Positions 9,160-17,253 of a stretch of 64,000 bases of DNA are shown one piece after another. Source of the stretch: Thermococcus aggregans. Its GTDB lineage: Archaea; Methanobacteriota_B; Thermococci; Thermococcales; Thermococcaceae. Under the pieces are notes generated by a model that ran no database searches, was not told the origin of the DNA, and worked only from the letters and a program-made list of their open reading frames with translations. The translations under genes were made by a program, and so were the position numbers. The stretch spans positions 1,364,001-1,428,000 of the forward strand of contig NZ_CP099582.1 in NCBI RefSeq assembly GCF_024022995.1. Reading direction: 5' to 3'. The first letter of the stretch is position 1. Each line of letters begins with the position of its first letter.

Positions 9160-9762
9160 TTATTTTTGCTGCTCATCAAATTCGATTGTTACATTCTTGG
9201 AGGTCGTTGCAAGCACTAAAACTTTTCTTCCATCCTCAAGAACTTTAAAATCACTTCCCACGCCCAGTTTCACCGTTAAGTTCTTGGAGTCCTCTTCCGG
9301 GACTAACTCGACAAAAATGTTCCCCGTTCCTCCACCACAAGGATGCTGAATTGGCATCCCATGAGCAGCAGGCCCTATGAATATGCGATACCTCGCTGAA
9401 GAGGCAGGATCATTTGTAACGAGAACATCCATCCAATCGGAAATATTTGTGAGATTCTTGTCCCTATAATCTGTTTCTGCACTTATCAGTCTCCAGCCGT
9501 GAGGTATGCCAACAAGTGCTCCTCCAAAGTCTGACTCCGTGATATTAACCCATCCAATCAAAACAACCCTCTTGAGCTCTCCATTAGTTTGGGCAAAAAG
9601 AGTCCCTGCAAATATTGAACCTGTGTTGTTATCTTTAAGATAGAACTCCACAGTATCTATCGTCTGCCAGAAGGCGTATTTTTCGCTGTGAGTAGCATAA
9701 TAAAGACTCACTAAAACAAGCACTGCAGAGATGCCTAAGGCAAAAGGAACAGCTTTTTTCAT
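9160..9762 (-). CDS. Secreted or membrane-anchored protein of unknown function
   Basis: A 200-residue protein starting at ATG 9760-9762 (MKKAVPFALGISAVLVLVSL), with one N-terminal hydrophobic helix and the remaining ~170 residues outside the cytoplasm. The frame continues open upstream into the mptE coding region, but no ribosome site supports that longer form. Several NxT/S sequons and a Cys near PIQHPCGGGTGN are present. I recognise no family. It ends 28 bases from the peptidase gene, tail to tail. Confidence 0.65.
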   Translation of the reverse strand: MKKAVPFALGISAVLVLVSLYYATHSEKYAFWQTIDTVEFYLKDNNTGSIFAGTLFAQTNGELKRVVLIGWVNITESDFGGALVGIPHGWRLISAETDYRDKNLTNISDWMDVLVTNDPASSARYRIFIGPAAHGMPIQHPCGGGTGNIFVELVPEEDSKNLTVKLGVGSDFKVLEDGRKVLVLATTSKNVTIEFDEQQK

Positions 9763-9881
9763 GCCTACCACTTTGTATAGATACTCCACAAAGTTTAAGA
9801 ATTTTGCTACTCTTTTAAGACAAAAGGGCAATGATGAGACTTTGACCATCTGAATTGTGATGACTACGGGAGTGTCTGAGC

Positions 9882-10574
9882 TTAAAGTTTTGTTATCTTT
9901 GCCCTTCCATTCTTTTCGAGCCACTCCAGAAGGGTTTGTGCTATTTTGAACTTTTTCCTCTTGCTTTCCCATATCGGGCTGTGCTCCTTCAGATACGGCT
10001 TGCTCCATTTTCCAACAATTTCTCCAAAATCAAATCCGACTAGAAATATCTCCTTCGCTCCAAGCTCTTCCGCGAGAAAAACCGCCCTGTCTCCATCAGT
10101 AAAGCCGCCAAAATTGTAAACAATATCCAAAGGCTCCGTTTGACACGTCCCCAGAATGTTCTTGAGCTTTGGGACATAGGCTTTGAGCTTATCCATGTTG
10201 TCTCCATGTGAATGAACAACGACGTAAGCGCCGAGATCATTTGCCCTCTTTATGTCATCAAAACGTCCATCCAAATCCGTAACGATGACATCTGGTACAA
10301 TCCCATATTCGAGAAGAGCAGAAGTGGAGCCATCAGAGGCTATTAAAGTTCCGCTAAATTTTCCTTCGCTAAGCCCTTTTTCCAAGCTTGGGCCAGCTCC
10401 GAAGACATAGACCTTTTCTTTAATTCTCTCCTTAATAGTTTCAGCCAAAATGTAGTTCTCATTCTCCAGCAAGAGTTTCCTCAATAAAAGCGCGGCTTTT
10501 CTGTCTTCCTCTATATCGTACCCCATCTTACTGACGATTTGGAGGTAAAATGGTTCCCACTGCTGCCAGTTCAT
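9882..10574 (-). CDS. mptE: 6-hydroxymethyl-7,8-dihydropterin pyrophosphokinase, MptE type
   Basis: A 230-residue cytoplasmic enzyme of the archaeal MptE family (DUF115, COG1634), which transfers pyrophosphate from ATP to 6-hydroxymethyl-7,8-dihydropterin in tetrahydropterin biosynthesis (EC 2.7.6.3). Typical blocks are FGAGPSLEKGL (nucleotide-binding), ASDGSTSALLEYGI, PDVIVTDLDGR, VVHSHGDN, GGFTDGDRAVFLAEELGA and LVGFDFGE. The length is normal. The window also holds mptA at 56048, another step of the same pathway, so the organism probably makes a modified folate-like cofactor. Confidence 0.9.
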   Translation of the reverse strand: MNWQQWEPFYLQIVSKMGYDIEEDRKAALLLRKLLLENENYILAETIKERIKEKVYVFGAGPSLEKGLSEGKFSGTLIASDGSTSALLEYGIVPDVIVTDLDGRFDDIKRANDLGAYVVVHSHGDNMDKLKAYVPKLKNILGTCQTEPLDIVYNFGGFTDGDRAVFLAEELGAKEIFLVGFDFGEIVGKWSKPYLKEHSPIWESKRKKFKIAQTLLEWLEKNGRAKITKL

Positions 10575-10647
10575 GTTGCCATCTACAACATTTCGCCTTA
10601 TAGGGATTTTGCTGTGAAGGCTGCACAGCGCAAAACTCCCATCCGAG

Positions 10648-11124
10648 CTACGTGTCTTTCTTTAGGTTTCTCAGCCTTCTGTCGATTTTTACCATTTCTC
10701 TCCACTGCCTTCCGGGCCAATAGATTTGACCACACTGAGTACAGATGTAGAATTCGTCGTAGTCCTCATAAACACCTTCTGGAATTTTTCCTTTGATTTC
10801 TTCTTTTTCCACTCTTCTTATCAGTCCATTGCACTTTGGGCATCTCGCGTTTTCTGGAAACAGCTCATTGAACTCGAAGCCCAGTTCCATAAGCTGCTTT
10901 ACCTGCTCTTCGAACTTGTTGGATTTTATCAAAATGGAGTTCTCAAACCTTCTTGCAAGGTCTTCGTCCCTCGTTAAGATAATCCTTCCTTCTTCTCTAG
11001 CTATCTTCAGAATTTCCTCGTCATCCTTTATCCCATAGAGTGTATCGTAACCATATAACCTCAGCCATCTTGCCAGCCTTCCGAGCATCATATCGGCAAT
11101 AAACTTTGGGTTTTTCCTTCTCAT
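10648..11124 (-). CDS. Mut7-C RNase-domain protein with zinc ribbon
   Basis: About 158 residues. The N-terminal ~75 residues carry the Mut7-C/PIN-like pattern (KFIADMMLGRLARWLRLYGY, LTRDEDLARR) with acidic residues for metal-dependent RNA cleavage; the C-terminal part is a zinc ribbon with CPKC and CTQC pairs (COG1656). ATG 11122-11124 is preferred to TTG 11148 because the AGATTTATTG box at 11146-11155 would place transcription start almost on this ATG, giving a leaderless mRNA. It is divergent from the MBL hydrolase. RNase activity is inferred from the family. Confidence 0.8.
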   Translation of the reverse strand: MRRKNPKFIADMMLGRLARWLRLYGYDTLYGIKDDEEILKIAREEGRIILTRDEDLARRFENSILIKSNKFEEQVKQLMELGFEFNELFPENARCPKCNGLIRRVEKEEIKGKIPEGVYEDYDEFYICTQCGQIYWPGRQWREMVKIDRRLRNLKKDT

Positions 11125-11168
11125 CAACGCTAGTTTGGAGTGATACAATAAATCTCTTTTGGAAGAAA

Positions 11169-11178
11169 GCTTATAATC
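11169..11178 (+). promoter_or_regulatory. TATA box for the MBL hydrolase gene
   Basis: GCTTATAATC is placed 31-40 bases before ATG 11209, predicting a start site near 11195-11200 and a leader of about ten bases carrying the GGTGG ribosome site. Confidence 0.5.
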
Positions 11179-11208
11179 CCTTCATCATTTTTAACTCGGG
11201 TGGCTCAA

Positions 11209-11955
11209 ATGATAGTATATTTCATTGGCACCGGGGGCAGTGAAGGAATCCCTGCTCATCTATGCACATGCCAAACATGTGAAGAGGCCAGAAAGTTCGG
11301 CTTTGCCCAAAGGAAACCATCAACCCTAGCTATAATCACCAAAAACAAAAAAGCAGTCCTTATAGACGTTGGAACTGACATTAGAGATTTACTGCATGTT
11401 CCAGTGGAGGGGATTCTCTTAACTCACTGGCACCACGATCACATCTATGGTCTGTATAAGCTCCGGTGGATTGCGAAGAAAACAACTCTATATGCGCCAA
11501 AGGGAGATGCAGACTGGCTTATGATCAACGACCCCAAGAACATCGATGTAAAGTTTATCAAAGCGGGCGATGTTTTGGAGATCGACTCCCTTAGAATTAC
11601 TGCCTTAAAGCTTAACCACCAGATAGAGACTCTCGGCTACCTGATAGAGGAAGACGATAAGAGCGTTGCAGTCCTTTACGATACCAAAGGGCTCCCCGAG
11701 GAAACGTTTGAATTATTGAAAGAGAAGAACCTCCGGCTGGCTATAGTGGATGCCACGTATTCACCGGGCATAGAGGATCCATACCACAACAACGTCGATG
11801 AGGGTGCAGAGATAGGTCTTAAACTGGCAGAAAGAACGCTCTTAAGCCACATATCCCACAAAAACCTTCCGTTTCTAATGCTCGATGAGTACATAAGGAA
11901 AAAATATAGAGGGAAAGTCCTTGTTGCCTACGATGGGATGCTCTTTTATGTGTGA
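11209..11955 (+). CDS. MBL-fold metallo-hydrolase, PhnP-like
   Basis: A 248-residue metallo-beta-lactamase-fold enzyme with the zinc motif THWHHDHIYG and further ligands in DATYSP and SHISHKNL. The N-terminal GTGGSEGIPAHLCTCQTC segment resembles PhnP/cyclic phosphodiesterase proteins, where early cysteines bind a structural metal. A phosphodiesterase role is likely but the substrate is unknown. GGTGG ahead of ATG 11209 favours this start over GTG 11200. The nitroreductase gene begins nine bases after its stop, so both are probably on one transcript. Confidence 0.85.
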   Translation: MIVYFIGTGGSEGIPAHLCTCQTCEEARKFGFAQRKPSTLAIITKNKKAVLIDVGTDIRDLLHVPVEGILLTHWHHDHIYGLYKLRWIAKKTTLYAPKGDADWLMINDPKNIDVKFIKAGDVLEIDSLRITALKLNHQIETLGYLIEEDDKSVAVLYDTKGLPEETFELLKEKNLRLAIVDATYSPGIEDPYHNNVDEGAEIGLKLAERTLLSHISHKNLPFLMLDEYIRKKYRGKVLVAYDGMLFYV

Positions 11956-11964
11956 GGTGAGAAG

Positions 11965-12541
11965 ATGATACTCGAACTTGCCAAAAAAAAGGAAAACCGT
12001 GGGGAAATTCAAAAAAGAACGTTTCCCTATAGAGAAGCTCTTAAGAGCTATAGAAGCCGCTAAAGAAGCTCCCTCTGGAATGAATGCTCAGCCGTGGCAT
12101 TTTCTCATCGTTGAGAGCGACAAAATGAAAGGAAAGATTAGAGAGGTTTGTGAAGAAGGCGAGAAAAGATTCTACGAGAAAATGAAAGGAAAACTCGGAG
12201 AATGGTTGCAGGAGAAAGGTTTTACATGGGAAAAGCCCTTTTTGAGTGAAGCACCTTATCTGGTTCTTGTGTTTGCTGATGTTAGGGCGCCTTTTGCAGT
12301 TCAATCTACTTGGCTCGCGGTTGGATACCTTCTACTTGCTCTTGAGGAAGAAGGCCTTAGCACGGTAACTTATACTCCTCCCACCCCCAAAGAAATTGAA
12401 GAACTTGTAAATGCTCCCAAGCACTACAAACTGCAAACAATACTTCCGGTGGGTTACCCCAACGATGAAAAGCCAAAATACGAGAGAAAATCCCTGGAAG
12501 ATGTTATTGTCTTTGAAAAATTTGAAAATAATGGGGACTAG
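11965..12541 (+). CDS. Nitroreductase family protein, frameshifted at an A8 run near its start
   Basis: The 3' ~185 codons encode a nitroreductase-fold flavoenzyme (EAAKEAPSGMNAQPWHFLIV, QSTWLAVGYLLLALEEEGL, LPVGYP), expected to bind FMN. The natural start is ATG 11965 behind GAGGTGA, giving MILELAKK as in relatives, but the A8 run at 11983-11990 throws that frame into a stop near 12060. Removing one A gives a continuous protein. The longest uninterrupted frame begins only at TTG 11978, without a ribosome site. Either sequencing error, mutation or slippage on A8 explains this. It follows the MBL gene by nine bases. Confidence 0.75.
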
Positions 12542-12546
12542 CTTAT

Positions 12547-13005
12547 CTATTTCTTCTTACCTTGTTTTAGGTACTCTTCAAGCTCCTCTAACACTTTCAT
12601 TTGTTCTTCCGTTTCGACGGCAGAGGGTTTAAGAGAGCGCACTCTTGCAAGGGCTTCCTTTAAAGAGAGCCCGTAGGCATACATTAAATACGCAGTTGCC
12701 ACAGTCCCGCTTCTACCGCTTCCACCTAGGCAATGAATCAAAACTTTTTTACCTTCTTTGACCCTCTTATAAATCCACTTAACGATTTCAAGCAGTTCTT
12801 CTAGAGAGGGTGCCGTAAAGTCCTCAATGGGAGCATAAAGCACCTCGATTCCTCTTTTGGTAAGCTCTTCCAAGTCGTAATACAGCTCGTACTCGTAGGT
12901 AAGAACAACTACAGCATCAAACTTCCCCACAAGCTCTGGAATCTCCTCGGGATATGGCATTGGAGAGAAGGCCACGTGCTTATCAACGAACTTTGGGTAC
13001 ACCAT
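12547..13005 (-). CDS. Dual-specificity / tyrosine protein phosphatase
   Basis: A 152-residue cysteine phosphatase of the archaeal dual-specificity type. The P-loop HCLGGSGRSG contains the nucleophilic Cys and the phosphate-binding Arg, and the general-acid Asp is probably the one in APIEDFTAPS. Length and layout match the characterised Thermococcus and Pyrococcus PTPs, which act on phosphotyrosine and phosphoserine/threonine. ATG 13003-13005 lies soon after a TATA-like GTTTATAATG, so the mRNA may have a very short leader. It converges with the nitroreductase gene, five bases apart. Confidence 0.9.
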   Translation of the reverse strand: MVYPKFVDKHVAFSPMPYPEEIPELVGKFDAVVVLTYEYELYYDLEELTKRGIEVLYAPIEDFTAPSLEELLEIVKWIYKRVKEGKKVLIHCLGGSGRSGTVATAYLMYAYGLSLKEALARVRSLKPSAVETEEQMKVLEELEEYLKQGKKK

Positions 13006-13077
13006 TTTAACATCCCATTAAAGTTTGCCGGATAACATTATAAACTCTTACGCTGATTTTTAGTTAAGGTGAGAAAA

Positions 13078-14664
13078 ATGAGAAAAGAAAAGCTCATGCT
13101 CTTTCTGTCAGTTTTAGTTTTTGGAGGAATTCTGTGGTTTTTTAGGCCGTGGTTTCATGGGATCATCATGGGCTTTTACAGGAATCCAACTATAATATAC
13201 CTTTTCATTGCATTAGCCGGTGTGTTGATTTACAGCTCGAAGAGAAAACTCGCTGGGAATTATACAAAACGGAACGCTTGGCTGGGAGTTCTCTTTACCG
13301 TCGTAATTCTCTCGCTAATTGTTATCTCAATATTTACTGGAGCTCTTTCGAATACAGCCCTTTACAAGGAGTATCACCCTACCCAAGTCTCAAGTGAGCT
13401 TGACCTTTCAAGCAGTAAGATAAGGATTCTCCCCAAGCTAACCGCTTACCGTTATGCCGTTGACACTATAGAATACGCCAGATACACCTTAGGGTGGTCG
13501 CACTTAACTATTAGGGATGGAACACCAGTTTGGGGCTTCTTTATAGTCCCAGACGGAGCATGGAACGCAATAAGGCTCAAAGATAAAGGGGTTCTCTTTG
13601 TTGACATGAACACAACTGAAGCAAGGATGGAAAGAATTGAAAACGAGCTCCAAGTTGGACCCGGAATGCAGATTTTTGACAACCTTGAGTGGAACCTCTA
13701 CAAAAAGCACTATCTAATAGATCTCGATGTTCCAAGAGCACTTTACTACGAGGGCAAAATTTACATAGTTGTTCCCTATACCTCGTACAGCTTCCGCGTG
13801 TTTTACACCGTGCCCAAATGGGGAGGGGTTTTAATCGTTGATGAGGAAGGCAACATAGAGGATTTAACTCCTCAAGAGGCAATTAATGATGAACGCTTGA
13901 AAGACTTTCCGATTTTCCCGGAGCTCTTAACGAGGAAGATCGTTCATGCTCAAAATTACTGGAAGGAAAGCGTATTCTCGAACATAAAGAACCTCTGGCT
14001 GCACCACGAAAACCAGATAGAGCTAATTGATGTGAGCGAGCAAGGGAACAGGCAACCCTTCCTTGTCATAGCCAACGATGGGAAAGAATACTGGATGGTC
14101 GCGGTAGAGCCATACGGGAGAGCTCATGGGCTGGCGGCGATATACTTAATTAACGCTCAAAACGGCGAAATGAGCCAGGTAAAGTTTGAAACTCCGCTTA
14201 CGGGGCCAGTAAAAGCCATAGATTACGTAAAGAAAGCCTTACCAATGTTCGATTGGAGCCAATTTATGGCCGTTGAGCCAATACCGATTTTCTTAAACGG
14301 CGAGCTCTGGTGGAGGGTCGCGATAATTCCCAGAAGCGGCTCTGGTATCGCGAAGATAGCCTTTGTAAATGCAGAAACCAAAGAAGTGCAGATTTTTGAA
14401 GATGAGGATGAAGTTAGGACATTTCTTTTGTATGGCCAAGTAGGGGCCAAAGTTAAAGAGGTCAGCGGAGTTATTGAAGGAATTTATTCCTATATTAAAA
14501 ACGGAAACACCCACTGGATACTGATAATTGACAACGAAACTCTCTATTTAAGCACAGATCAACTGAGCGACGAACTCATCCTTAAAGTGCTCAGCCTAAA
14601 AGAGGGAGACAACGTGACCGTGAAAATAAGTGAAGGACGACTTGTAGAAATTGAGAAAGGATAG
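13078..14664 (+). CDS. Large membrane-anchored protein of unknown function
   Basis: A 528-residue protein with three N-terminal hydrophobic helices (about residues 5-25, 37-53 and 68-92) followed by ~430 mostly soluble residues, likely outside the cell. The soluble part has two similar regions beginning RYAVDTIEYARYTLGW and AIDYVKKALPMFDWSQ, each followed by beta-rich sequence with VPDGAW or PIFLNGELWWRVAIIP, which suggests an internal PepSY-like duplication. The C-terminal GVIEGIYSYIKNGNTHWILII part resembles an OB-like strand set. No family is recognised. ATG 13078 follows GGTGA. It heads an operon with three more membrane or secreted unknowns. Confidence 0.7.
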   Translation: MRKEKLMLFLSVLVFGGILWFFRPWFHGIIMGFYRNPTIIYLFIALAGVLIYSSKRKLAGNYTKRNAWLGVLFTVVILSLIVISIFTGALSNTALYKEYHPTQVSSELDLSSSKIRILPKLTAYRYAVDTIEYARYTLGWSHLTIRDGTPVWGFFIVPDGAWNAIRLKDKGVLFVDMNTTEARMERIENELQVGPGMQIFDNLEWNLYKKHYLIDLDVPRALYYEGKIYIVVPYTSYSFRVFYTVPKWGGVLIVDEEGNIEDLTPQEAINDERLKDFPIFPELLTRKIVHAQNYWKESVFSNIKNLWLHHENQIELIDVSEQGNRQPFLVIANDGKEYWMVAVEPYGRAHGLAAIYLINAQNGEMSQVKFETPLTGPVKAIDYVKKALPMFDWSQFMAVEPIPIFLNGELWWRVAIIPRSGSGIAKIAFVNAETKEVQIFEDEDEVRTFLLYGQVGAKVKEVSGVIEGIYSYIKNGNTHWILIIDNETLYLSTDQLSDELILKVLSLKEGDNVTVKISEGRLVEIEKG

Positions 14665-14672
14665 TGATGCCC

Positions 14673-15224
14673 ATGGAGAGGTTTCTTTTTGTTTTTCTTC
14701 TCTCTTTGGTTGTTTTAACTTCTCTATGTGTAAACCAATCCCCTTCTAAACCTTCTTCTCCCCCAAGTCTAATGTCGGAGGTTGTCTCTTTTTTAAATGA
14801 AGCCAAAGAAAACCTCAATAAATGCAACACTACCCTAAAGTCTCCTTTAAACCCTCAAAGCGACCCAGCATACCTAAACATGACCATACTAAATGAAACA
14901 ACCCTTAGACTAAAGGGAGAATTATATGAATATGCCGTCTTAGGTGTTGGCAACCTTAGCTTCGCTGGGGAGACATCATTCAGAGGCTATCAGATAACAT
15001 GGGGCACTCTAAAAAATCTCACAACCACAGGAGGGCAGAGAATCGACTTTAGAATCCAAAGGGGAAACTCAATCATTGATTCATTTACGTACTGGTATAT
15101 TCCGTTTCAGCTTGACTCATATTGTGTCTCAATCTACACTAAGGAACTTCCTGAGGGAGAGATTACTTTTGTTTTCATCCACACAGAGGGGAAAGATTTG
15201 TGGATGGTCTTGGCAAAAAAATAA
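14673..15224 (+). CDS. Secreted protein, possible lipoprotein, unknown function
   Basis: A 183-residue protein beginning MERFLFVFLLSLVVLTSLC. The hydrophobic signal ends at a Cys followed by a Ser/Pro-rich linker, suggesting a lipoprotein, although the residue before Cys is Leu rather than the usual Gly or Ala. ATG 14673 is eight bases after the upstream stop, and GTGATG serves as ribosome site; ATG 14667 and GTG 14664 are alternatives. The mature part has many NxT/S sequons. No family is recognised. It is co-transcribed with the gene at 13078. Confidence 0.6.
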   Translation: MERFLFVFLLSLVVLTSLCVNQSPSKPSSPPSLMSEVVSFLNEAKENLNKCNTTLKSPLNPQSDPAYLNMTILNETTLRLKGELYEYAVLGVGNLSFAGETSFRGYQITWGTLKNLTTTGGQRIDFRIQRGNSIIDSFTYWYIPFQLDSYCVSIYTKELPEGEITFVFIHTEGKDLWMVLAKK

Positions 15225-15259
15225 ATATCCGTAGCAACATATTAACTCGGGGGATCTAA

Positions 15260-15667
15260 ATGGAAAAAACTACCAAAGCTTTCCTCTTTCTCATCTTTGC
15301 AACTCCGCTGTGGGCCTTAATAGCTATGGCTTTGGAAGAGCTTGAAAGCATATACGGCAAAATTTCTCCTGAAATCCTCTATTTCGTCTATCCAACCCTT
15401 GCAGTTGCTTTAACAACCGCCCTATTTCTATGGAAGATGCAAATTTCTCTCTCAGAATTTGGAATATTGGCCAGCATTTCTCCTCTTGTAGCCTCAATAG
15501 CGCTTTTTGCAATGATAATAATCCAAGACGTTCGCTCTAATCCACACTACAGCGACGACCCCGGGTTCTTTATTCTCTTAGTCTTTTATGTATTCCCCGT
15601 GCTTTCTTTCCTCTTGGGAGCGGTATTCTACTATTCTATAGCGCGCTTAAAGGAGGGAGCACAATGA
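15260..15667 (+). CDS. Four-helix membrane protein of unknown function
   Basis: A 135-residue protein with hydrophobic segments at about residues 7-25, 38-57, 68-87 and 103-128. A short acidic/charged loop (QDVRSNPHYSDDPG) lies before the last helix. It starts at ATG 15260 after GGGGGATC and ends overlapping the next gene by four bases (ATGA). I see no enzymatic motif. Confidence 0.6.
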   Translation: MEKTTKAFLFLIFATPLWALIAMALEELESIYGKISPEILYFVYPTLAVALTTALFLWKMQISLSEFGILASISPLVASIALFAMIIIQDVRSNPHYSDDPGFFILLVFYVFPVLSFLLGAVFYYSIARLKEGAQ

Positions 15668-16461
15668 AGCGCCAAACCCTCGCAATGATTTTGGTATCTA
15701 CAGTGCTTTTGCTTCTCTTAATCCCCATATGCATTGCTGTAATGATATTGCTCGATATAAGCGATATTTCCAAACTTTTTCCATATAGTGTTTCCTCTTC
15801 GATAATAACTGGAATTGGGATTGTTCTCTCTGCGCTTATTGTGGGGTTTTTGGCTAAAATTGCGGCGTTGAAGATTTATAAAGAAGAAAAACCTGCAAAG
15901 GTAGCCTTTTTGGCAGTCTTTCTTATCGCCCTTTTTATCTCTGTATACACCATCAACATCCCCCGTATTGGGCCGTCGCCGCAGAAAGTTATCTACTACA
16001 CCCTCTACGAAAACGAAGTCTACGTTAATCCATATTTTGGAGAAATCTCCCTTCCATTTGAGGAAAAGGACTGGACAAAAGAATATGGGCTTAGGCCTAG
16101 GGGATACCTAAAGAGAGAAGAGGGAATAGTCAACGGAAGCAGTGGATTTGTATTCCAGAACATAACGGGCGTTTACATGGGGATTTTTGTCTATCCTAAC
16201 TCCCACGAGAGTCCCAAATGTGAGAACGCCCTCCGAGACTTGGAGGAGAAACTCAAAAATAAAGGGTGGCAAAGAACGGAAGTCCCTCCTGAGGCTCTAG
16301 AAAAGAGAAATTTCATCGGGAGGCTTATTAATGCCACAATGCTTCAGCAGGGCAACAAAGCCGTATACTTAGAATGCTCGGATGTAATGGCCTATGGAAG
16401 GTTGATAATCCTCTATGGAAAAAAAGAAGAAGTTGCTGAGTTGGCTTCAATTTTGAGCTAG
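15664..16461 (+). CDS. Membrane-anchored protein of unknown function
   Basis: A 265-residue protein overlapping the previous gene by the four bases ATGA. Three hydrophobic helices occupy the first ~100 residues; the remaining ~165 residues appear extracytoplasmic, with two Cys residues (PKCENALRD and LECSDVM) that could pair. It ends one base from the converging LigB-like gene. The shared layout (N-terminal helices, external beta-rich tail) with the gene at 13078 suggests a common cell-surface role, but the function is unknown. Confidence 0.6.
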   Translation: MKRQTLAMILVSTVLLLLLIPICIAVMILLDISDISKLFPYSVSSSIITGIGIVLSALIVGFLAKIAALKIYKEEKPAKVAFLAVFLIALFISVYTINIPRIGPSPQKVIYYTLYENEVYVNPYFGEISLPFEEKDWTKEYGLRPRGYLKREEGIVNGSSGFVFQNITGVYMGIFVYPNSHESPKCENALRDLEEKLKNKGWQRTEVPPEALEKRNFIGRLINATMLQQGNKAVYLECSDVMAYGRLIILYGKKEEVAELASILS

Positions 16462-16462
16462 C

Positions 16463-17248
16463 TTATTCCCTCACGAACAAAGCCGCCCCCATGCCAAAAT
16501 ATGAGGGGCATGCATACTCCGCGAGTTTAACCTTCATAGGCACCTTTTTTAGAACGCCATAAAGGACGAGCAGCTGCCAGTAACTATCGGGCAAAGCTTT
16601 GCTTATCAGCTCATCCGGTATCTCAAGGAGCTTTTCAAGCCTGTTCTCTTGGATTATCCTCATAACGAGCTCATCGTATTCTTTAGCTTCCGGCGCATAG
16701 CCGTAGGGACCGTTTCCATGGGCATGTGCGTGGTCAGCACTCGCGATGAAAGCGACCTTTTTGTCATATTCTTCAAGGACTTCTCCAACCACTTCACCAA
16801 ATTCGACGAGAGTTGCTCTTGAGACTTTTCTTGCAGGCGTTAAGAGCACCACAGGTCTCTTTTCTAAAAAGTGGAGGGGTATAAGTTCTCCCCAAGTTAA
16901 GGGAAATCGGGAGTACTCCCCGCTTAGTGATGCGAAGTTTATATCAACTACAGGTAGGCCGTTAGCCTTTGCTCTCTGATATATCTCTCTGGCAAGCTCT
17001 TTCTCAGTTTTGTATTCTCCCGGAAGTTGCACTTCACCAAAGCCAAGCCACGAAATTAGATTTTCGGCCATTATAACCCCGAGGGCTTCACTCATGCGGA
17101 TGTTGTGAGGGCTTATAATGACATATGCCTCGGCCTTCGAGAATTCCTCGCCAATTTCCTTAAGAGCCTCTGCGAGCTTTCTCGTCCCTTCATCTTCAGG
17201 TTTGAGAACAGGATTTCCGTGGGGCATCATCGCGGCTCCGATCAACAT
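16463..17248 (-). CDS. LigB-like extradiol dioxygenase superfamily protein
   Basis: A 261-residue protein of the class III extradiol dioxygenase/LigB fold. Metal-ligand candidates are the His in MMPHGNPVL, VIISPHNIRMS and the His-rich ASADHAHAHGNGPYGY block; the last is a strong family marker. Archaeal members have no proven aromatic substrate and may do something else. ATG 17246-17248 is preferred to ATG 17266 because GAGGTGA, which overlaps the threonine synthase stop codon, is at ideal spacing. It is translationally coupled to that gene. Confidence 0.8.
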   Translation of the reverse strand: MLIGAAMMPHGNPVLKPEDEGTRKLAEALKEIGEEFSKAEAYVIISPHNIRMSEALGVIMAENLISWLGFGEVQLPGEYKTEKELAREIYQRAKANGLPVVDINFASLSGEYSRFPLTWGELIPLHFLEKRPVVLLTPARKVSRATLVEFGEVVGEVLEEYDKKVAFIASADHAHAHGNGPYGYAPEAKEYDELVMRIIQENRLEKLLEIPDELISKALPDSYWQLLVLYGVLKKVPMKVKLAEYACPSYFGMGAALFVRE

Positions 17249-17253
17249 CGCTT

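Noticed and set aside
9763-10008. Longer form of the secreted protein from 10008
   Set aside because: The extra region overlaps mptE in another frame, is hydrophilic and lacks a ribosome site; ATG 9762 gives a proper signal anchor.
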